The notes under the pieces were generated by a model that saw nothing but the letters and a program-made list of their open reading frames with translations, was not told where the DNA came from and did no database searches. A stretch of DNA of 64,000 bases from NCBI RefSeq assembly GCF_000467105.1, contig NZ_BATI01000006.1, forward strand, positions 62,001-126,000, given 5' to 3'. Below, one piece after another: positions 17,628-30,064 of this stretch. The translations under genes and the position numbers were made by a program. The DNA is from Aquipseudomonas alcaligenes NBRC 14159. Its GTDB lineage: Bacteria > Pseudomonadota > Gammaproteobacteria > Pseudomonadales > Pseudomonadaceae. Numbering within the stretch: the stretch's first letter is position 1; the number at the start of each line of letters is the position of its first letter.

Positions 17628-18149
17628 ATGTTCGCCCTGCTCGCCGGCCTGCTCTACGGCCTGACGGCAGCAGCCTGGCTGCTGTTCTGGCACCGGGCCA
17701 TGGCCGCGCCGGTGCTGCTGCGCCGCTATCCGCTGCTACGCGCGCCCTGGTTCGGCGGCACTGTCGTGCAGCTGGCCGCGGCCCTGCTGGCGATTCAGCA
17801 CGGCGCCGCACCGGGCGGCGAATTCGAAGCGGTACTGTTCGACGTGCTGCACAGCCGTGCCGACCTGGTGCTGTCTGCCTCGGCCAGCATCCTGGTGGTG
17901 GCCACGGTGGTCTACGGCGTCAACCAGCAGACGCCACCACGCCCCTTCATGCGCCTGATGTCCTTCGCCCTGGTGGCGCTGCTCGGCTTCATGCTGCCGG
18001 TGATCTGGATACCCCCGCAGCATGAGGAATGGATGCAGCTGCTGCGCCACGTACAGACCGCCTCGTTCAACTGGGGCCTGTTTCTGATGTGTGCCGGCCT
18101 GCTGATCCTGCTGGAGGACCTGATCCAGCAAAGCGCCGCGGACGACTAG
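17628..18149 (+). CDS. Multi-pass membrane protein of the DUF2589 operon
   Basis: 173 aa with about five hydrophobic segments: ~3-22, ~43-61, ~78-97, ~107-127 and ~143-164. No named family is recognised. It begins one base after the DUF2589 copy-2 stop, with the ribosome site inside that gene's last codons (translational coupling). It could be the membrane partner of the DUF2589 proteins, or a holin-like protein if the neighbouring lysozyme is part of the same system; it is longer and has more helices than typical holins. Confidence 0.65.
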   Translation: MFALLAGLLYGLTAAAWLLFWHRAMAAPVLLRRYPLLRAPWFGGTVVQLAAALLAIQHGAAPGGEFEAVLFDVLHSRADLVLSASASILVVATVVYGVNQQTPPRPFMRLMSFALVALLGFMLPVIWIPPQHEEWMQLLRHVQTASFNWGLFLMCAGLLILLEDLIQQSAADD

Positions 18150-18169
18150 CCGCGGCGCCGCTTGCTCCG

Positions 18170-18580
18170 TCAGTCAGAGCCCAGAGTCATGTTGCGATCG
18201 CCGCTGCTGGCAGTGATGCGCCAGCGCTGACCAAGGGCATAGAACACCCCGAGGCCGCCGAAGAAGGCCATGAACACCCCGCCGGCCAGCAACACCCAGA
18301 GCTCCTTGGTCTCGCCGGGATCGGCGGCGGCCTCGTGGATCATCCACAGCCCCATCGCCGACAGGCACAGGCCGACGCCCACGCCCAGCAGAGTGCGCAG
18401 GCGGGTGGCGGAATGGCCATGGTGCCTGTGGATCAGCTCCACCAGCTGTTCCAGGTCATGACGACCGACCCCAACCTCGGCGTCATCCTCGATTTCCACG
18501 CCGCCGTAGATCAGGTGCAGGCGCACGGCCTGGTCCAGCCAGCCGGAGTCGCTGGTATGCACAATGATGGTCTTGCTCAT
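18170..18580 (-). CDS. Two-helix membrane protein, hypothetical (136 aa)
   Basis: The ATG at 18580 follows AAGGAG; an upstream TTG (18586) is less likely. Residues 1-60 are soluble, with DQAVRLHLIYGGVEIEDD and DLEQLVELIHRHHGH. Two transmembrane helices follow (~67-85 LGVGVGLCLSAMGLWMI and ~96-116 ELWVLLAGGVFMAFFGGLGV). The end is a short polar tail. No family recognised. It converges on the membrane gene of the DUF2589 operon, 20 bases away, and is probably unrelated to it. Confidence 0.65.
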   Translation of the reverse strand: MSKTIIVHTSDSGWLDQAVRLHLIYGGVEIEDDAEVGVGRHDLEQLVELIHRHHGHSATRLRTLLGVGVGLCLSAMGLWMIHEAAADPGETKELWVLLAGGVFMAFFGGLGVFYALGQRWRITASSGDRNMTLGSD

Positions 18581-18662
18581 GCTCAAGCTCCTTGCAGGAT
18601 TGGAGCACCAGCCTTGCCCGCCTGGGGCACGCGCAGCAGCGGGAGTGATTTCCCCGGCAACG

Positions 18663-18689
18663 AAAAAGGCGCCCGCAGGCGCCTTTCTT
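18663..18689 (-). terminator. nfuA terminator
   Basis: AAAGGCGCC (18665-18673) / GGCGCCTTT (18678-18686) with a CGCA loop. On the minus strand it ends in a TTTTT run (complement of 18663-18667), a classic intrinsic terminator 16 bases after the nfuA stop. Confidence 0.85.
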
Positions 18690-18704
18690 GGTATCCGGGA
18701 GCGC

Positions 18705-19289
18705 TTAGTAGTAAGCGTTCTCGCGGTTGCTGTGGTCGGTCACGTCACGCACGCCCTTGAGCTCGGGGATACGCTCCAGCAGGGTCTTCTCGATACCCTC
18801 CTTGAGCGTGTAGTCGGCCTGACCGCAGCCCTGGCAGCCACCGCCAAAACGCAGCACGGCGATGCCTTCCTCGACCACGTCGACCAGGGTCACCTGGCCG
18901 CCATGGCTGGCCAGGCCCGGGTTGATCTCGGTCTGCAGGTAGTAGTTGATACGCTCGGTGATCGGGCTATCCTCGTTGACCATCGGCACCTTGGCGTTCG
19001 GCGCCTTGATGGTCAGCTGGCCGCCCATGCGGTCGGTGGCATAGTCGACCACGGCATCTTCCAGGAACGGTTCGCTGACGGCGTCGATCCAGGCGGTGAA
19101 GTCCTTCAGCGCCAGGGCGGTGTCCTCGGGTTTCTGCTCGCCCGGCTTGCAGTAGGCAATGCAGGTTTCCGCGTAGGGCGTGCCGGGCTGGGTGATGAAG
19201 ACGCGGATGCCGATGCCGGTGGTGTTCTGCTTCTTCAGCAGATCGGCCAGATAATCGTGGGCGGCTTCGGTAATGGTGATGGCGCTCAT
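18705..19289 (-). CDS. nfuA: Fe-S biogenesis protein NfuA
   Basis: 194-aa cytoplasmic iron-sulphur carrier that delivers [4Fe-4S] clusters to client enzymes. Residues 1-95 form a degenerate A-type (IscA-like) domain ([35 protein letters not shown]). Residues ~105-194 form the Nfu domain with [17 protein letters not shown] and the cluster-binding CxxC in [17 protein letters not shown]. The ATG at 19289 follows GAGGAGTTGCC; a longer frame adds five residues. Length matches Pseudomonas NfuA. It has its own terminator and is divergent from the deaminase gene. Confidence 0.96.
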   Translation of the reverse strand: MSAITITEAAHDYLADLLKKQNTTGIGIRVFITQPGTPYAETCIAYCKPGEQKPEDTALALKDFTAWIDAVSEPFLEDAVVDYATDRMGGQLTIKAPNAKVPMVNEDSPITERINYYLQTEINPGLASHGGQVTLVDVVEEGIAVLRFGGGCQGCGQADYTLKEGIEKTLLERIPELKGVRDVTDHSNRENAYY

Positions 19290-19343
19290 GGCAACTCCTC
19301 GCAAACGTGGCGCCAGTGTACGCCAATAGCCGCCACCGGATAA

Positions 19344-20375
<1,032 letters not shown>

Positions 20376-20417
20376 CGCGCTTTTTTTCGCCCACCCAGTC
20401 AAGAACCGGAGTTGTAG

Positions 20418-21206
20418 ATGTCCCGTTTCGCCCTCGGCCTGAGCCTGGCCGCCACCCTCGCAAGCGGCCAAGCACTGGCCGCCGACCTGCTGCAATGGCA
20501 GGACAACAGCCTGACCTACCTCAACGGCATCGACTTCAAGGTCGACCCGCCCAAGCAGCAGACCGTCACCTTCGAGCACGCCAGCGGCTGGAGCTTCGGC
20601 GACCTGTTCGTCTTCGTCGATGGCATCAAGTACAACACCGAGGCCACCAACGGCGCCGGTGACGGCCACACCTTCTACGGTGAGATCAGCCCGCGTCTGT
20701 CGCTGGGCAAGATCAGCGGTGCCGACCTGTCGTTCGGCCCGGTCAAGGATGTGCTGCTGGCCGCCACCTACGAGTTCGGCGAGGACGATGTCGACTCCTA
20801 CCTGCTCGGCCCGGCCGTCGACCTGAACATCCCAGGCTTCGACTACTTCCAGCTCAACACCTACCTGCGCACCACCGACGGCCGCCGCGACGGTGACAAC
20901 GTCTGGCAGATCACCCCGGTGTGGAGCTACACCATCCCGGTCGGCGACTCGGACCTGGTGATCGACGGCTTCATGGACTGGGTGGTGGACAACGACGACA
21001 GCTACCACGCCAACCTGCACTTCAACCCGCAGATCAAGTACGACCTGGCCAAGGCCATGGGCTGGGGCAAGCGCTTCTATGTGGGCGTCGAGTACGACTA
21101 CTGGAGCGACAAGTACGGCATCGACGACAACGGCTTCGTCGGCTCGGAAATCCTTGGCGGCACCGACCAGAGCGCCATCAGCCTGCTGGCCAAGGCGCAT
21201 TTCTAA
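20418..21206 (+). CDS. Tsx/OmpK-type nucleoside-specific outer membrane channel
   Basis: 262-aa outer membrane beta-barrel. A signal peptide (LSLAATLASGQALA/AD) precedes LLQWQDNSLTYLNG, VTFEHASGWSFGDLFVFVDG and alternating amphipathic strands through KRFYVGVEYDYWSDKYGIDD. It ends in LLAKAHF with the C-terminal phenylalanine required by the BAM machinery. The family (Tsx/OmpK) forms nucleoside-selective channels. Its position directly behind adenine deaminase, with only 42 bases between, supports purine uptake. A strong terminator follows. Confidence 0.88.
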   Translation: MSRFALGLSLAATLASGQALAADLLQWQDNSLTYLNGIDFKVDPPKQQTVTFEHASGWSFGDLFVFVDGIKYNTEATNGAGDGHTFYGEISPRLSLGKISGADLSFGPVKDVLLAATYEFGEDDVDSYLLGPAVDLNIPGFDYFQLNTYLRTTDGRRDGDNVWQITPVWSYTIPVGDSDLVIDGFMDWVVDNDDSYHANLHFNPQIKYDLAKAMGWGKRFYVGVEYDYWSDKYGIDDNGFVGSEILGGTDQSAISLLAKAHF

Positions 21207-21224
21207 GCGCTACCGCTGCACAAG

Positions 21225-21250
21225 AAAGCCCGCCATACGGCGGGCTTTTT
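21225..21250 (+). terminator. Rho-independent terminator after porin gene
   Basis: AAAGCCCGCC (21225-21234), ATAC loop, GGCGGGCTTT (21239-21248) and further Ts. Perfect stem with a T run. Confidence 0.9.
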
Positions 21251-21322
21251 CATGGGCGCTCGGTACAGGGGGCAACCCGCGAGAGCCGCAGCGCGGGTTG
21301 CACCCGCCCTAGGTGGTGCACC

Positions 21323-23599
21323 TCAGAGGTTCTGGTAGCGGTTCATGTCCAGCACGCCCGCCTCCACCGGTTCGGTCTCCTGGATATAGGCCGACAGGTC
21401 ATGGAAGTAGTGCCAGAACTGCGGATGGCTGCGGCGGATGCCCCAGCGCGCCACCACCTTGTCGAAGGCAGCCGGGTCGCGGGCCTGCTCCAGCTGCGAG
21501 ACGAACTCCGGCACCTCGCCAGCCCTGAGGCTGAACATGAAGTTCGGATAGCTGGTCAGCACGCCCGGGTATACCGTCAGGGTGTCCAGCCCGGGCTGAT
21601 AGCGCAGCGACTCGCCGGCCATGAAGGCCACGTTGCTGTGCGCGCGGTTGCGCAGCAGGCTGTAGACCTCGCGCTGGCCGTCGGCACGCTCGACACGCAG
21701 CAGTGTCGCCTCGGGCAACTGGTCGATCACCTTGAGCCCACCGGCCGGGCGCCCGGTCAGGCGGCTCAGCGCCTGCTCGGCATCCTCCAGATCGGCTGGC
21801 AAGCCGGTTCTGTGGCACTCGGCGCCGGTGCAGCGGTTGATCGGGTCGGGGCGAGCATTGAGCGTGTCGTAACGCTCCAGCAGCGAGCGGGCGAACGCGC
21901 CCTTGGCCCCCAGCTCCGGCAGCTGCATGGCGCTCGGCGTGTCGACATCGGCCTCGGTGTAGTCCAGCCACATCTTCAGCTTGCCGCTGTTCTGGTACCA
22001 GTCATCCAGGTAGGCCTGGCGCGACTGCGGCGGCAACAGACGGAGGAAGTTCAGCTCGGCGCCGTTGCGGATCAGGTCGAAGTACAGCCGCGTCTGCGCC
22101 TGGTGGGCGACATTGCCGAATACGTCGAAGTTGACCACCAGCTGGTAGTAGGTGCGCTCGAACAGCGGGTAGTCCAACAGCCACAGGGTCTGCGGGATCT
22201 CGCCGATCAGGCCCTTGCGCACCATGGCGCTGTCGTGATGGCGGTAGATCGACAGCAGCGCATTGTCGTTGCCGGCCCACAGGTGCGACCAGCTGGGCGG
22301 CGTCGCTTCGGCATAGGTGTCGCGGCGCAGCTCCTCATACTGGTTGCGCTTGTCCCGGTAGGCCTTCCACAGCCCCAGCAGGTCGCCGATCTCGTCGAAC
22401 TGCCCGGGCATGGCCAGCAGCGGCGTAGCCTCGGCGCGGTAGCCGGCATCGGTGATGTAGAGGTCGTGGTGCGGGTCCTGGAACACCGCCCAGAAGTTGT
22501 CGCGGATCACGTCGGTGGCGATCTGCCCGCGGCACACCGGCCCGCGGATAAAGGTGCGCACGAAGTACTCAGCGTTATCCAGCATGAACTGGTAGCGCGC
22601 CTCGGCAGGAATCGCCTGGAAGGTCTCGAAGGGGTTGGCGCGCCGCTGCGCGCCGTAGCCGGGTACCGCATCCACTGTCCAGTCGCTGGCGTAGAACAGC
22701 TCGCGCACCCGCTCCAGCTTCTTCGCGCTGAGCGGATAGGTGATATGGGTCTTGTGCACGATGACGCCCTGGATCGGCCACAGCCGGTAGTACACCTCGG
22801 TGCCCGGGTCGTCATTGGGGCGGCGCGTGGCAATCGGGTCGATCGGCTGGCCGCTGGGCGTGCGTGAGCGCACCAGTTGGAAGAAATGCCCCGGCTCGCC
22901 ACCCTCGAAGTACAGGTGGGCGAGGAACAGGTGCTCGAACAGCCAGCGATTGACCAGGCTCTCGCGCGCGCCGGGAGCATTGAGGAAGCGCTCCCACTCG
23001 GCGATCTGCTTCTGCTCCATGACAGAGGCCTGCAGCGTCTGCTGCTCTACCGGGGCACCCTGCTCCACCCAGCGCTGCAGGGTGTTGTATTCGGCGTCAC
23101 TGAGGCCGGTGACGGCAAAGGGCATGCCGGCGTGGGCGAACTTCTTCGCGTAGGCCTCGAACTCGCCCGGCAGTGGGCACTGGTTGTCGCGGCCGATGGA
23201 GATATCCAGGTCCGCCGGCAGCTTGGCATTCGGCACCGGTGGATTATTGCGCCCCAGCTCCAGCATGCGCGCGATCAGCGCCGCCTGGCCGGCCTGCGGA
23301 TTCAACACCGAATGAAAGCCCTTGGCGCGCCACGCCGCCTCGCCATGCGCGTCGAGGTACAGGCGTGTGGTGGCCTGAGCCTTGGTGCGCACGCCGTCGT
23401 ATACCGGAAGCCTGCTGGCACCGCGCTGCACGCCTTCACCGCTGCCCAGGTTGAGCTGGCAAGGCGAGTCGTAGCAGGCGTGGCAGGCCACGCATTTGTG
23501 GGTAAGGATCGGCTGCACATCACGGTTGTAGGAGACTGGCTCGGCAGCGAACACAGGCGCGCACAGCAGCGCCAGTGGCGCGAGAAAACGACGGAGCAT
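21323..23599 (-). CDS. cti: Fatty acid cis/trans isomerase
   Basis: 758-aa periplasmic c-type cytochrome-like enzyme that isomerises cis-unsaturated membrane fatty acids to trans under solvent or heat stress, stiffening the membrane. The start at 23599 gives a clean signal peptide (FLAPLALLCAPVFAA); longer in-frame options to 23722 do not. The haem-binding CVACH (C36, C39, H40) follows the export signal, then long regions typical of Cti such as GEFEAYAKKFAHAGMPF, RWVEQGAPVE and LWAGNDNALLSIYRH. Length is close to Pseudomonas putida Cti. It stands alone, with the gene upstream (metH) divergent. Confidence 0.94.
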   Translation of the reverse strand: MLRRFLAPLALLCAPVFAAEPVSYNRDVQPILTHKCVACHACYDSPCQLNLGSGEGVQRGASRLPVYDGVRTKAQATTRLYLDAHGEAAWRAKGFHSVLNPQAGQAALIARMLELGRNNPPVPNAKLPADLDISIGRDNQCPLPGEFEAYAKKFAHAGMPFAVTGLSDAEYNTLQRWVEQGAPVEQQTLQASVMEQKQIAEWERFLNAPGARESLVNRWLFEHLFLAHLYFEGGEPGHFFQLVRSRTPSGQPIDPIATRRPNDDPGTEVYYRLWPIQGVIVHKTHITYPLSAKKLERVRELFYASDWTVDAVPGYGAQRRANPFETFQAIPAEARYQFMLDNAEYFVRTFIRGPVCRGQIATDVIRDNFWAVFQDPHHDLYITDAGYRAEATPLLAMPGQFDEIGDLLGLWKAYRDKRNQYEELRRDTYAEATPPSWSHLWAGNDNALLSIYRHHDSAMVRKGLIGEIPQTLWLLDYPLFERTYYQLVVNFDVFGNVAHQAQTRLYFDLIRNGAELNFLRLLPPQSRQAYLDDWYQNSGKLKMWLDYTEADVDTPSAMQLPELGAKGAFARSLLERYDTLNARPDPINRCTGAECHRTGLPADLEDAEQALSRLTGRPAGGLKVIDQLPEATLLRVERADGQREVYSLLRNRAHSNVAFMAGESLRYQPGLDTLTVYPGVLTSYPNFMFSLRAGEVPEFVSQLEQARDPAAFDKVVARWGIRRSHPQFWHYFHDLSAYIQETEPVEAGVLDMNRYQNL

Positions 23600-23755
23600 G
23601 GGCAAAATCCTTATGCGGCGATCCGGCATTGTACGACCGGCACGACGAAACGGCCCAACATGAGCCATTTTCATGCAGATCGCACCAGCGCCTGAGAGCC
23701 ATGCAGCTTTGCTATCATCCACGGCCTTTCTACACGCTCACCCCAGGTAGTCCCT

Positions 23756-27466
<3,711 letters not shown>

Positions 27467-27471
27467 TCCAC

Positions 27472-27499
27472 AAAGAGGCCCGCAAATGCGGGCCTCTTT
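27472..27499 (+). terminator. metH terminator
   Basis: Perfect 12-bp stem AAAGAGGCCCGC (27472-27483) / GCGGGCCTCTTT (27488-27499), AAAT loop. Confidence 0.88.
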
Positions 27500-27529
27500 A
27501 CTAGAACAGGCAAAAGCGAACACACACCT

Positions 27530-28105
27530 ATGGCTCAAAACCCCTTCTACGTGTACGCACTTAAAGACCCAAGACAGAAACCAGCAAAGCCTTTTTATAT
27601 TGGAAAAGGTACGGGCAACCGTGCATGGGAACACCAAGCAAAGATTGATGAGTCGGAAAAAGGGTTACTCATTAAAGAGATACTCGAAGCTAGTCACTCT
27701 GTTATCCACACCATCATTGCGGACAACCTGACTGAGCAACAGGCCCTCAAGATCGAAGCCGAGTTAATAGCCGCATTCGGCATTCGCTCTCGTGGCGGCA
27801 TGTTGACTAACCGTATCCAGCCGAATACAGAAAATATCGAACGAAACCTCCGGATCAACGTTCCGGACGGCTGCTATGAAAAAGCACAAATGGCGCTGGA
27901 ATTGATGAAGTCTGCAGTCATGGAGCTAGCCAAGGCCAACCCCAACGGAATCAGTAACTCGGACGCCGCCAAGTATTTAGGCCTTCAATCCGACTATGGC
28001 GGTGGCTCTAAGGACTATCTCAGTTACAGCTTGATCGGCCTACTGATGAAAGAAAGTAGGCTCGTCCGTACAGCAAATCGTAAACACATCGCTGTCGGTG
28101 AATAG
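27530..28105 (+). CDS. GIY-YIG nuclease with C-terminal winged-helix-like domain
   Basis: 191 aa. Residues ~5-100 form a GIY-YIG domain of the LEM-3/ANKLE1-like type: FYVYALKDP, FYIGKGTGNRAWEH (YIG plus catalytic Arg), acidic IEAELIAAFG and the terminal GGMLTNRIQP. Residues ~110-191 resemble a helical/winged-helix DNA-binding unit (NSDAAKYLGLQSDYGGGS, SLIGLLMKESRLVR). The gene is visibly richer in A/T, with codons unlike its neighbours, pointing to recent acquisition between the metH terminator and pnuC. No methylase or other restriction partner is adjacent. Role unknown: stand-alone endonuclease, perhaps defence or selfish. Confidence 0.8.
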   Translation: MAQNPFYVYALKDPRQKPAKPFYIGKGTGNRAWEHQAKIDESEKGLLIKEILEASHSVIHTIIADNLTEQQALKIEAELIAAFGIRSRGGMLTNRIQPNTENIERNLRINVPDGCYEKAQMALELMKSAVMELAKANPNGISNSDAAKYLGLQSDYGGGSKDYLSYSLIGLLMKESRLVRTANRKHIAVGE

Positions 28106-28126
28106 CCCCCAGAGTAAAAACGTCTA

Positions 28127-28690
28127 ATGACTCCCCTCGAAATCATCGCATCCGCCCTCGGCATCACCTCCGTCTGGCTGACCGTGCGGCAGAACCCGCT
28201 GTGCTGGCCCATTGGCCTGCTGATGGTGCTGCTCTACGCCTGGTTCTTCTTCGATGCCCGCCTCTATTCGGCGGTGCTGCTGCACGGTGTATTCGCGGCC
28301 ATGCAGCTGTACGGCTGGTGGCAGTGGCGCCAGGGCGTGGATGACAGCGGCCGGCGGCCGGTCAGCACGGCCAGCCGCAACGAGGTACTGATCGGCCTGG
28401 GCGTCGCCCTGCTGCTCGGCCTGGCGCTGGGCCTGGCCATGGCGCGGCTGACCGAAGCCGTCTATCCCTGGCCGGACGCCCTGCTCACCGCCTTCAGCCT
28501 GCTGGCCCAGCTGTGGATGGCGCTCAAGCGCTGGCAGTGCTGGCTGCTGTGGATAGTGGTCGATGTGCTCTATGTCGGCTTCTTCACCCTCCAGGAGTAC
28601 TGGCTGACCGCCGGATTATACGGTGTGTTCACGACCCTGGCCGTGCTCGGCCTGCGCGAATGGCGCGCCTCGCGGACAGCGCCCGCATGA
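28127..28690 (+). CDS. pnuC: PnuC-type nicotinamide riboside transporter
   Basis: 187-aa inner-membrane protein with about six to seven helices. PnuC signatures: an early LTVRQNPLCWPIGLLMVLLYAW, LLHGVFAAMQLYGWWQW with the WxxW-type motif, and late LLWIVVDVLYVGFFTLQEYW. PnuC transporters facilitate uptake of nicotinamide riboside (or related vitamins) driven by intracellular phosphorylation. The next gene, a NadR-like kinase, overlaps by ATGA, exactly the metabolic trapping partner expected. Confidence 0.92.
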   Translation: MTPLEIIASALGITSVWLTVRQNPLCWPIGLLMVLLYAWFFFDARLYSAVLLHGVFAAMQLYGWWQWRQGVDDSGRRPVSTASRNEVLIGLGVALLLGLALGLAMARLTEAVYPWPDALLTAFSLLAQLWMALKRWQCWLLWIVVDVLYVGFFTLQEYWLTAGLYGVFTTLAVLGLREWRASRTAPA

Positions 28691-29208
28691 AGGTGGTGGT
28701 ACTGACCGGCCCGGAGTCGAGCGGCAAGACCTTTCTTGCCGAGCGCCTGCAGCAGCGCTTCGGCGGACTGGTGGTGGGCGAATACGTGCGCCACTTTATC
28801 GACCGGGAGCAAAGGGAAACCTGCCTGGCCGATATTCCCGCCATCGCCCGCGGCCAGCTCGAATGGGAAGACGCCGCTCGCGCACAGGCGCCCGGACTGC
28901 TGATCCTCGACACCCACCTGCTCAGCAATATCCTCTGGAGCCAGACGCTGTTCGGCGACTGCCCGGACTGGCTGGAGCCGACACTGCTGGAACGCCACTA
29001 CGACCTGCACCTGCTGCTGTCGCCAGAAGGCGTCGCATGGCAGGGTGACGGCCAGCGTTGCCAGCCCGACCTGGCCGAGCGCCTGCGCTTTCATCAGGAT
29101 TGCGCCGACTGGCTGCAGCGCCATGCCCGCCCCTGGGTGGGGATAGACGGCGACTGGGCGCAGCGTGAAATCCATGTCATCGAGCAGGTACGCCGGTTGC
29201 TCGGCTGA
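28687..29208 (+). CDS. NadR-like P-loop kinase (probable ribosylnicotinamide kinase)
   Basis: 173 aa, matching only the C-terminal kinase domain of NadR. P-loop LTGPESSGKTFLAERL is near residues 6-21; EYVRHFID, an IARGQLEWEDAARA helix and DTHLLSNILWSQTLFG with a Walker-B-like LLILDTH follow. The nicotinamide mononucleotide adenylyltransferase and HTH parts of full NadR are absent. It probably phosphorylates nicotinamide riboside delivered by the overlapping pnuC product, trapping it as NMN for NAD synthesis. Substrate is inferred from context, since related kinases serve other PnuC-family vitamins. Confidence 0.85.
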   Translation: MKVVVLTGPESSGKTFLAERLQQRFGGLVVGEYVRHFIDREQRETCLADIPAIARGQLEWEDAARAQAPGLLILDTHLLSNILWSQTLFGDCPDWLEPTLLERHYDLHLLLSPEGVAWQGDGQRCQPDLAERLRFHQDCADWLQRHARPWVGIDGDWAQREIHVIEQVRRLLG

Positions 29209-29242
29209 GCCGCCTGCTGCCGGTCGAGAAGGCGCCTTGCTG

Positions 29243-29266
29243 CCCTCTCCCGTAAACGGGAGAGGG
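29243..29266. terminator. Inverted repeat / terminator after NadR-like kinase gene
   Basis: Perfect 10-bp stem CCCTCTCCCG (29243-29252) / CGGGAGAGGG (29257-29266), TAAA loop, no T run. This kind of CCCTCTCCCG palindrome is a widespread intergenic element in Pseudomonas and relatives. It may terminate or stabilise transcripts. Confidence 0.55.
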
Positions 29267-29353
29267 AGCCAACTGCCCTGGCGCTGCGCTAGCCTACCCA
29301 GGCTCGCCACTGGTGGATAATCCGCCCCAATCCCCATGCCCCGCAGGAAGCCC

Positions 29354-30007
29354 ATGTCACCCATCACCTACATCCGCCGCCATCCCTCCGCCGGCCTGCT
29401 GTTCGTCCAGTTGCTCGGCGTGCTGCTCTACCCCTGGATGGAAGCCACGCAGATCGGCCGTGCGCTGTTCGGCGCCTTCGGCCTGCTGGTACTGGGCCTG
29501 GCCCTGCATGTGGTCAAGCGCAGCCCGGCGCAGACCTGGGTCGCGGGACTGCTCGCCCTGCTGGTGGTGAGCCTGACCCTGCTCGACATGCTGGTCACCA
29601 GCCGCCCGCTGGAAGCCCTGATCGCGCTGCTGGAAGCCGCTTTCTACTTCTACGCGACAGCCAGCCTGATCGCCTACATGAGCGCCGATGAACACGCCAG
29701 CACCGACGAGCTCTACGCCGTCGGCGCCACCTTCACCGTGCTGGCCTGGGCCTTCGCTCATCTGTTCGTATTCTGCCAGCTGCTGGTACCGGGCAGCTTT
29801 GCCGCCGCCATCGAGCCCGAGGCGGCGCGCAGCTGGATGGAGCTGCTGTTCCTCAGCTTCACCACCCTGTCCGGCGTCGGCCTAGGTGACATCATCCCGC
29901 TGACGCCGGTGGCCCGCTCGCTGGTGATGATCGAGGAATTCGCCGGGGTGATGTACCTGGCCCTGGTGGTATCGCGGCTGATCGCCATGAGCGTGGCCAG
30001 ACGCTGA
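29354..30007 (+). CDS. Two-pore-helix type K+-like ion channel
   Basis: 217-aa membrane protein with about six hydrophobic segments. Near residues 172-182 is a pore loop, LSFTTLSGVGLGDIIPLTP, whose filter GVGLGD departs from the canonical GYGD of potassium channels. The last helix (LVMIEEFAGVMYLALVVSRLI) matches the ion_trans_2 inner helix. No cytoplasmic RCK/TrkA-N domain follows. The ATG at 29354 is favoured by AGGAAG; an ATG at 29336 would add six residues. Ion selectivity is uncertain because of the altered filter. Confidence 0.8.
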   Translation: MSPITYIRRHPSAGLLFVQLLGVLLYPWMEATQIGRALFGAFGLLVLGLALHVVKRSPAQTWVAGLLALLVVSLTLLDMLVTSRPLEALIALLEAAFYFYATASLIAYMSADEHASTDELYAVGATFTVLAWAFAHLFVFCQLLVPGSFAAAIEPEAARSWMELLFLSFTTLSGVGLGDIIPLTPVARSLVMIEEFAGVMYLALVVSRLIAMSVARR

Positions 30008-30021
30008 GCGTCTCGTCCCAC

Positions 30022-30048
30022 AAAAAAGCCCGCATCCGCGGGCTTTTC
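30022..30048. terminator. Bidirectional terminator
   Basis: AAAAGCCCGC (30024-30033), ATCC loop, GCGGGCTTTT (30038-30047). A-run and T-run flank both sides, between convergent genes, so it can end transcription from both strands. Confidence 0.88.
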
Positions 30049-30064
30049 ATGCAGGCGCAGCAGG

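Noticed and set aside
15153..18149. Ordinary prophage remnant
   Set aside because: No integrase, terminase, capsid or tail gene, no attachment repeats and no composition shift were found around the lysozyme/Mor/DUF2589 genes.
23600..23755. Cobalamin riboswitch before metH
   Set aside because: The 156 bases lack a recognisable B12 box (GCCACTG-like) and are too short with the divergent cti start.
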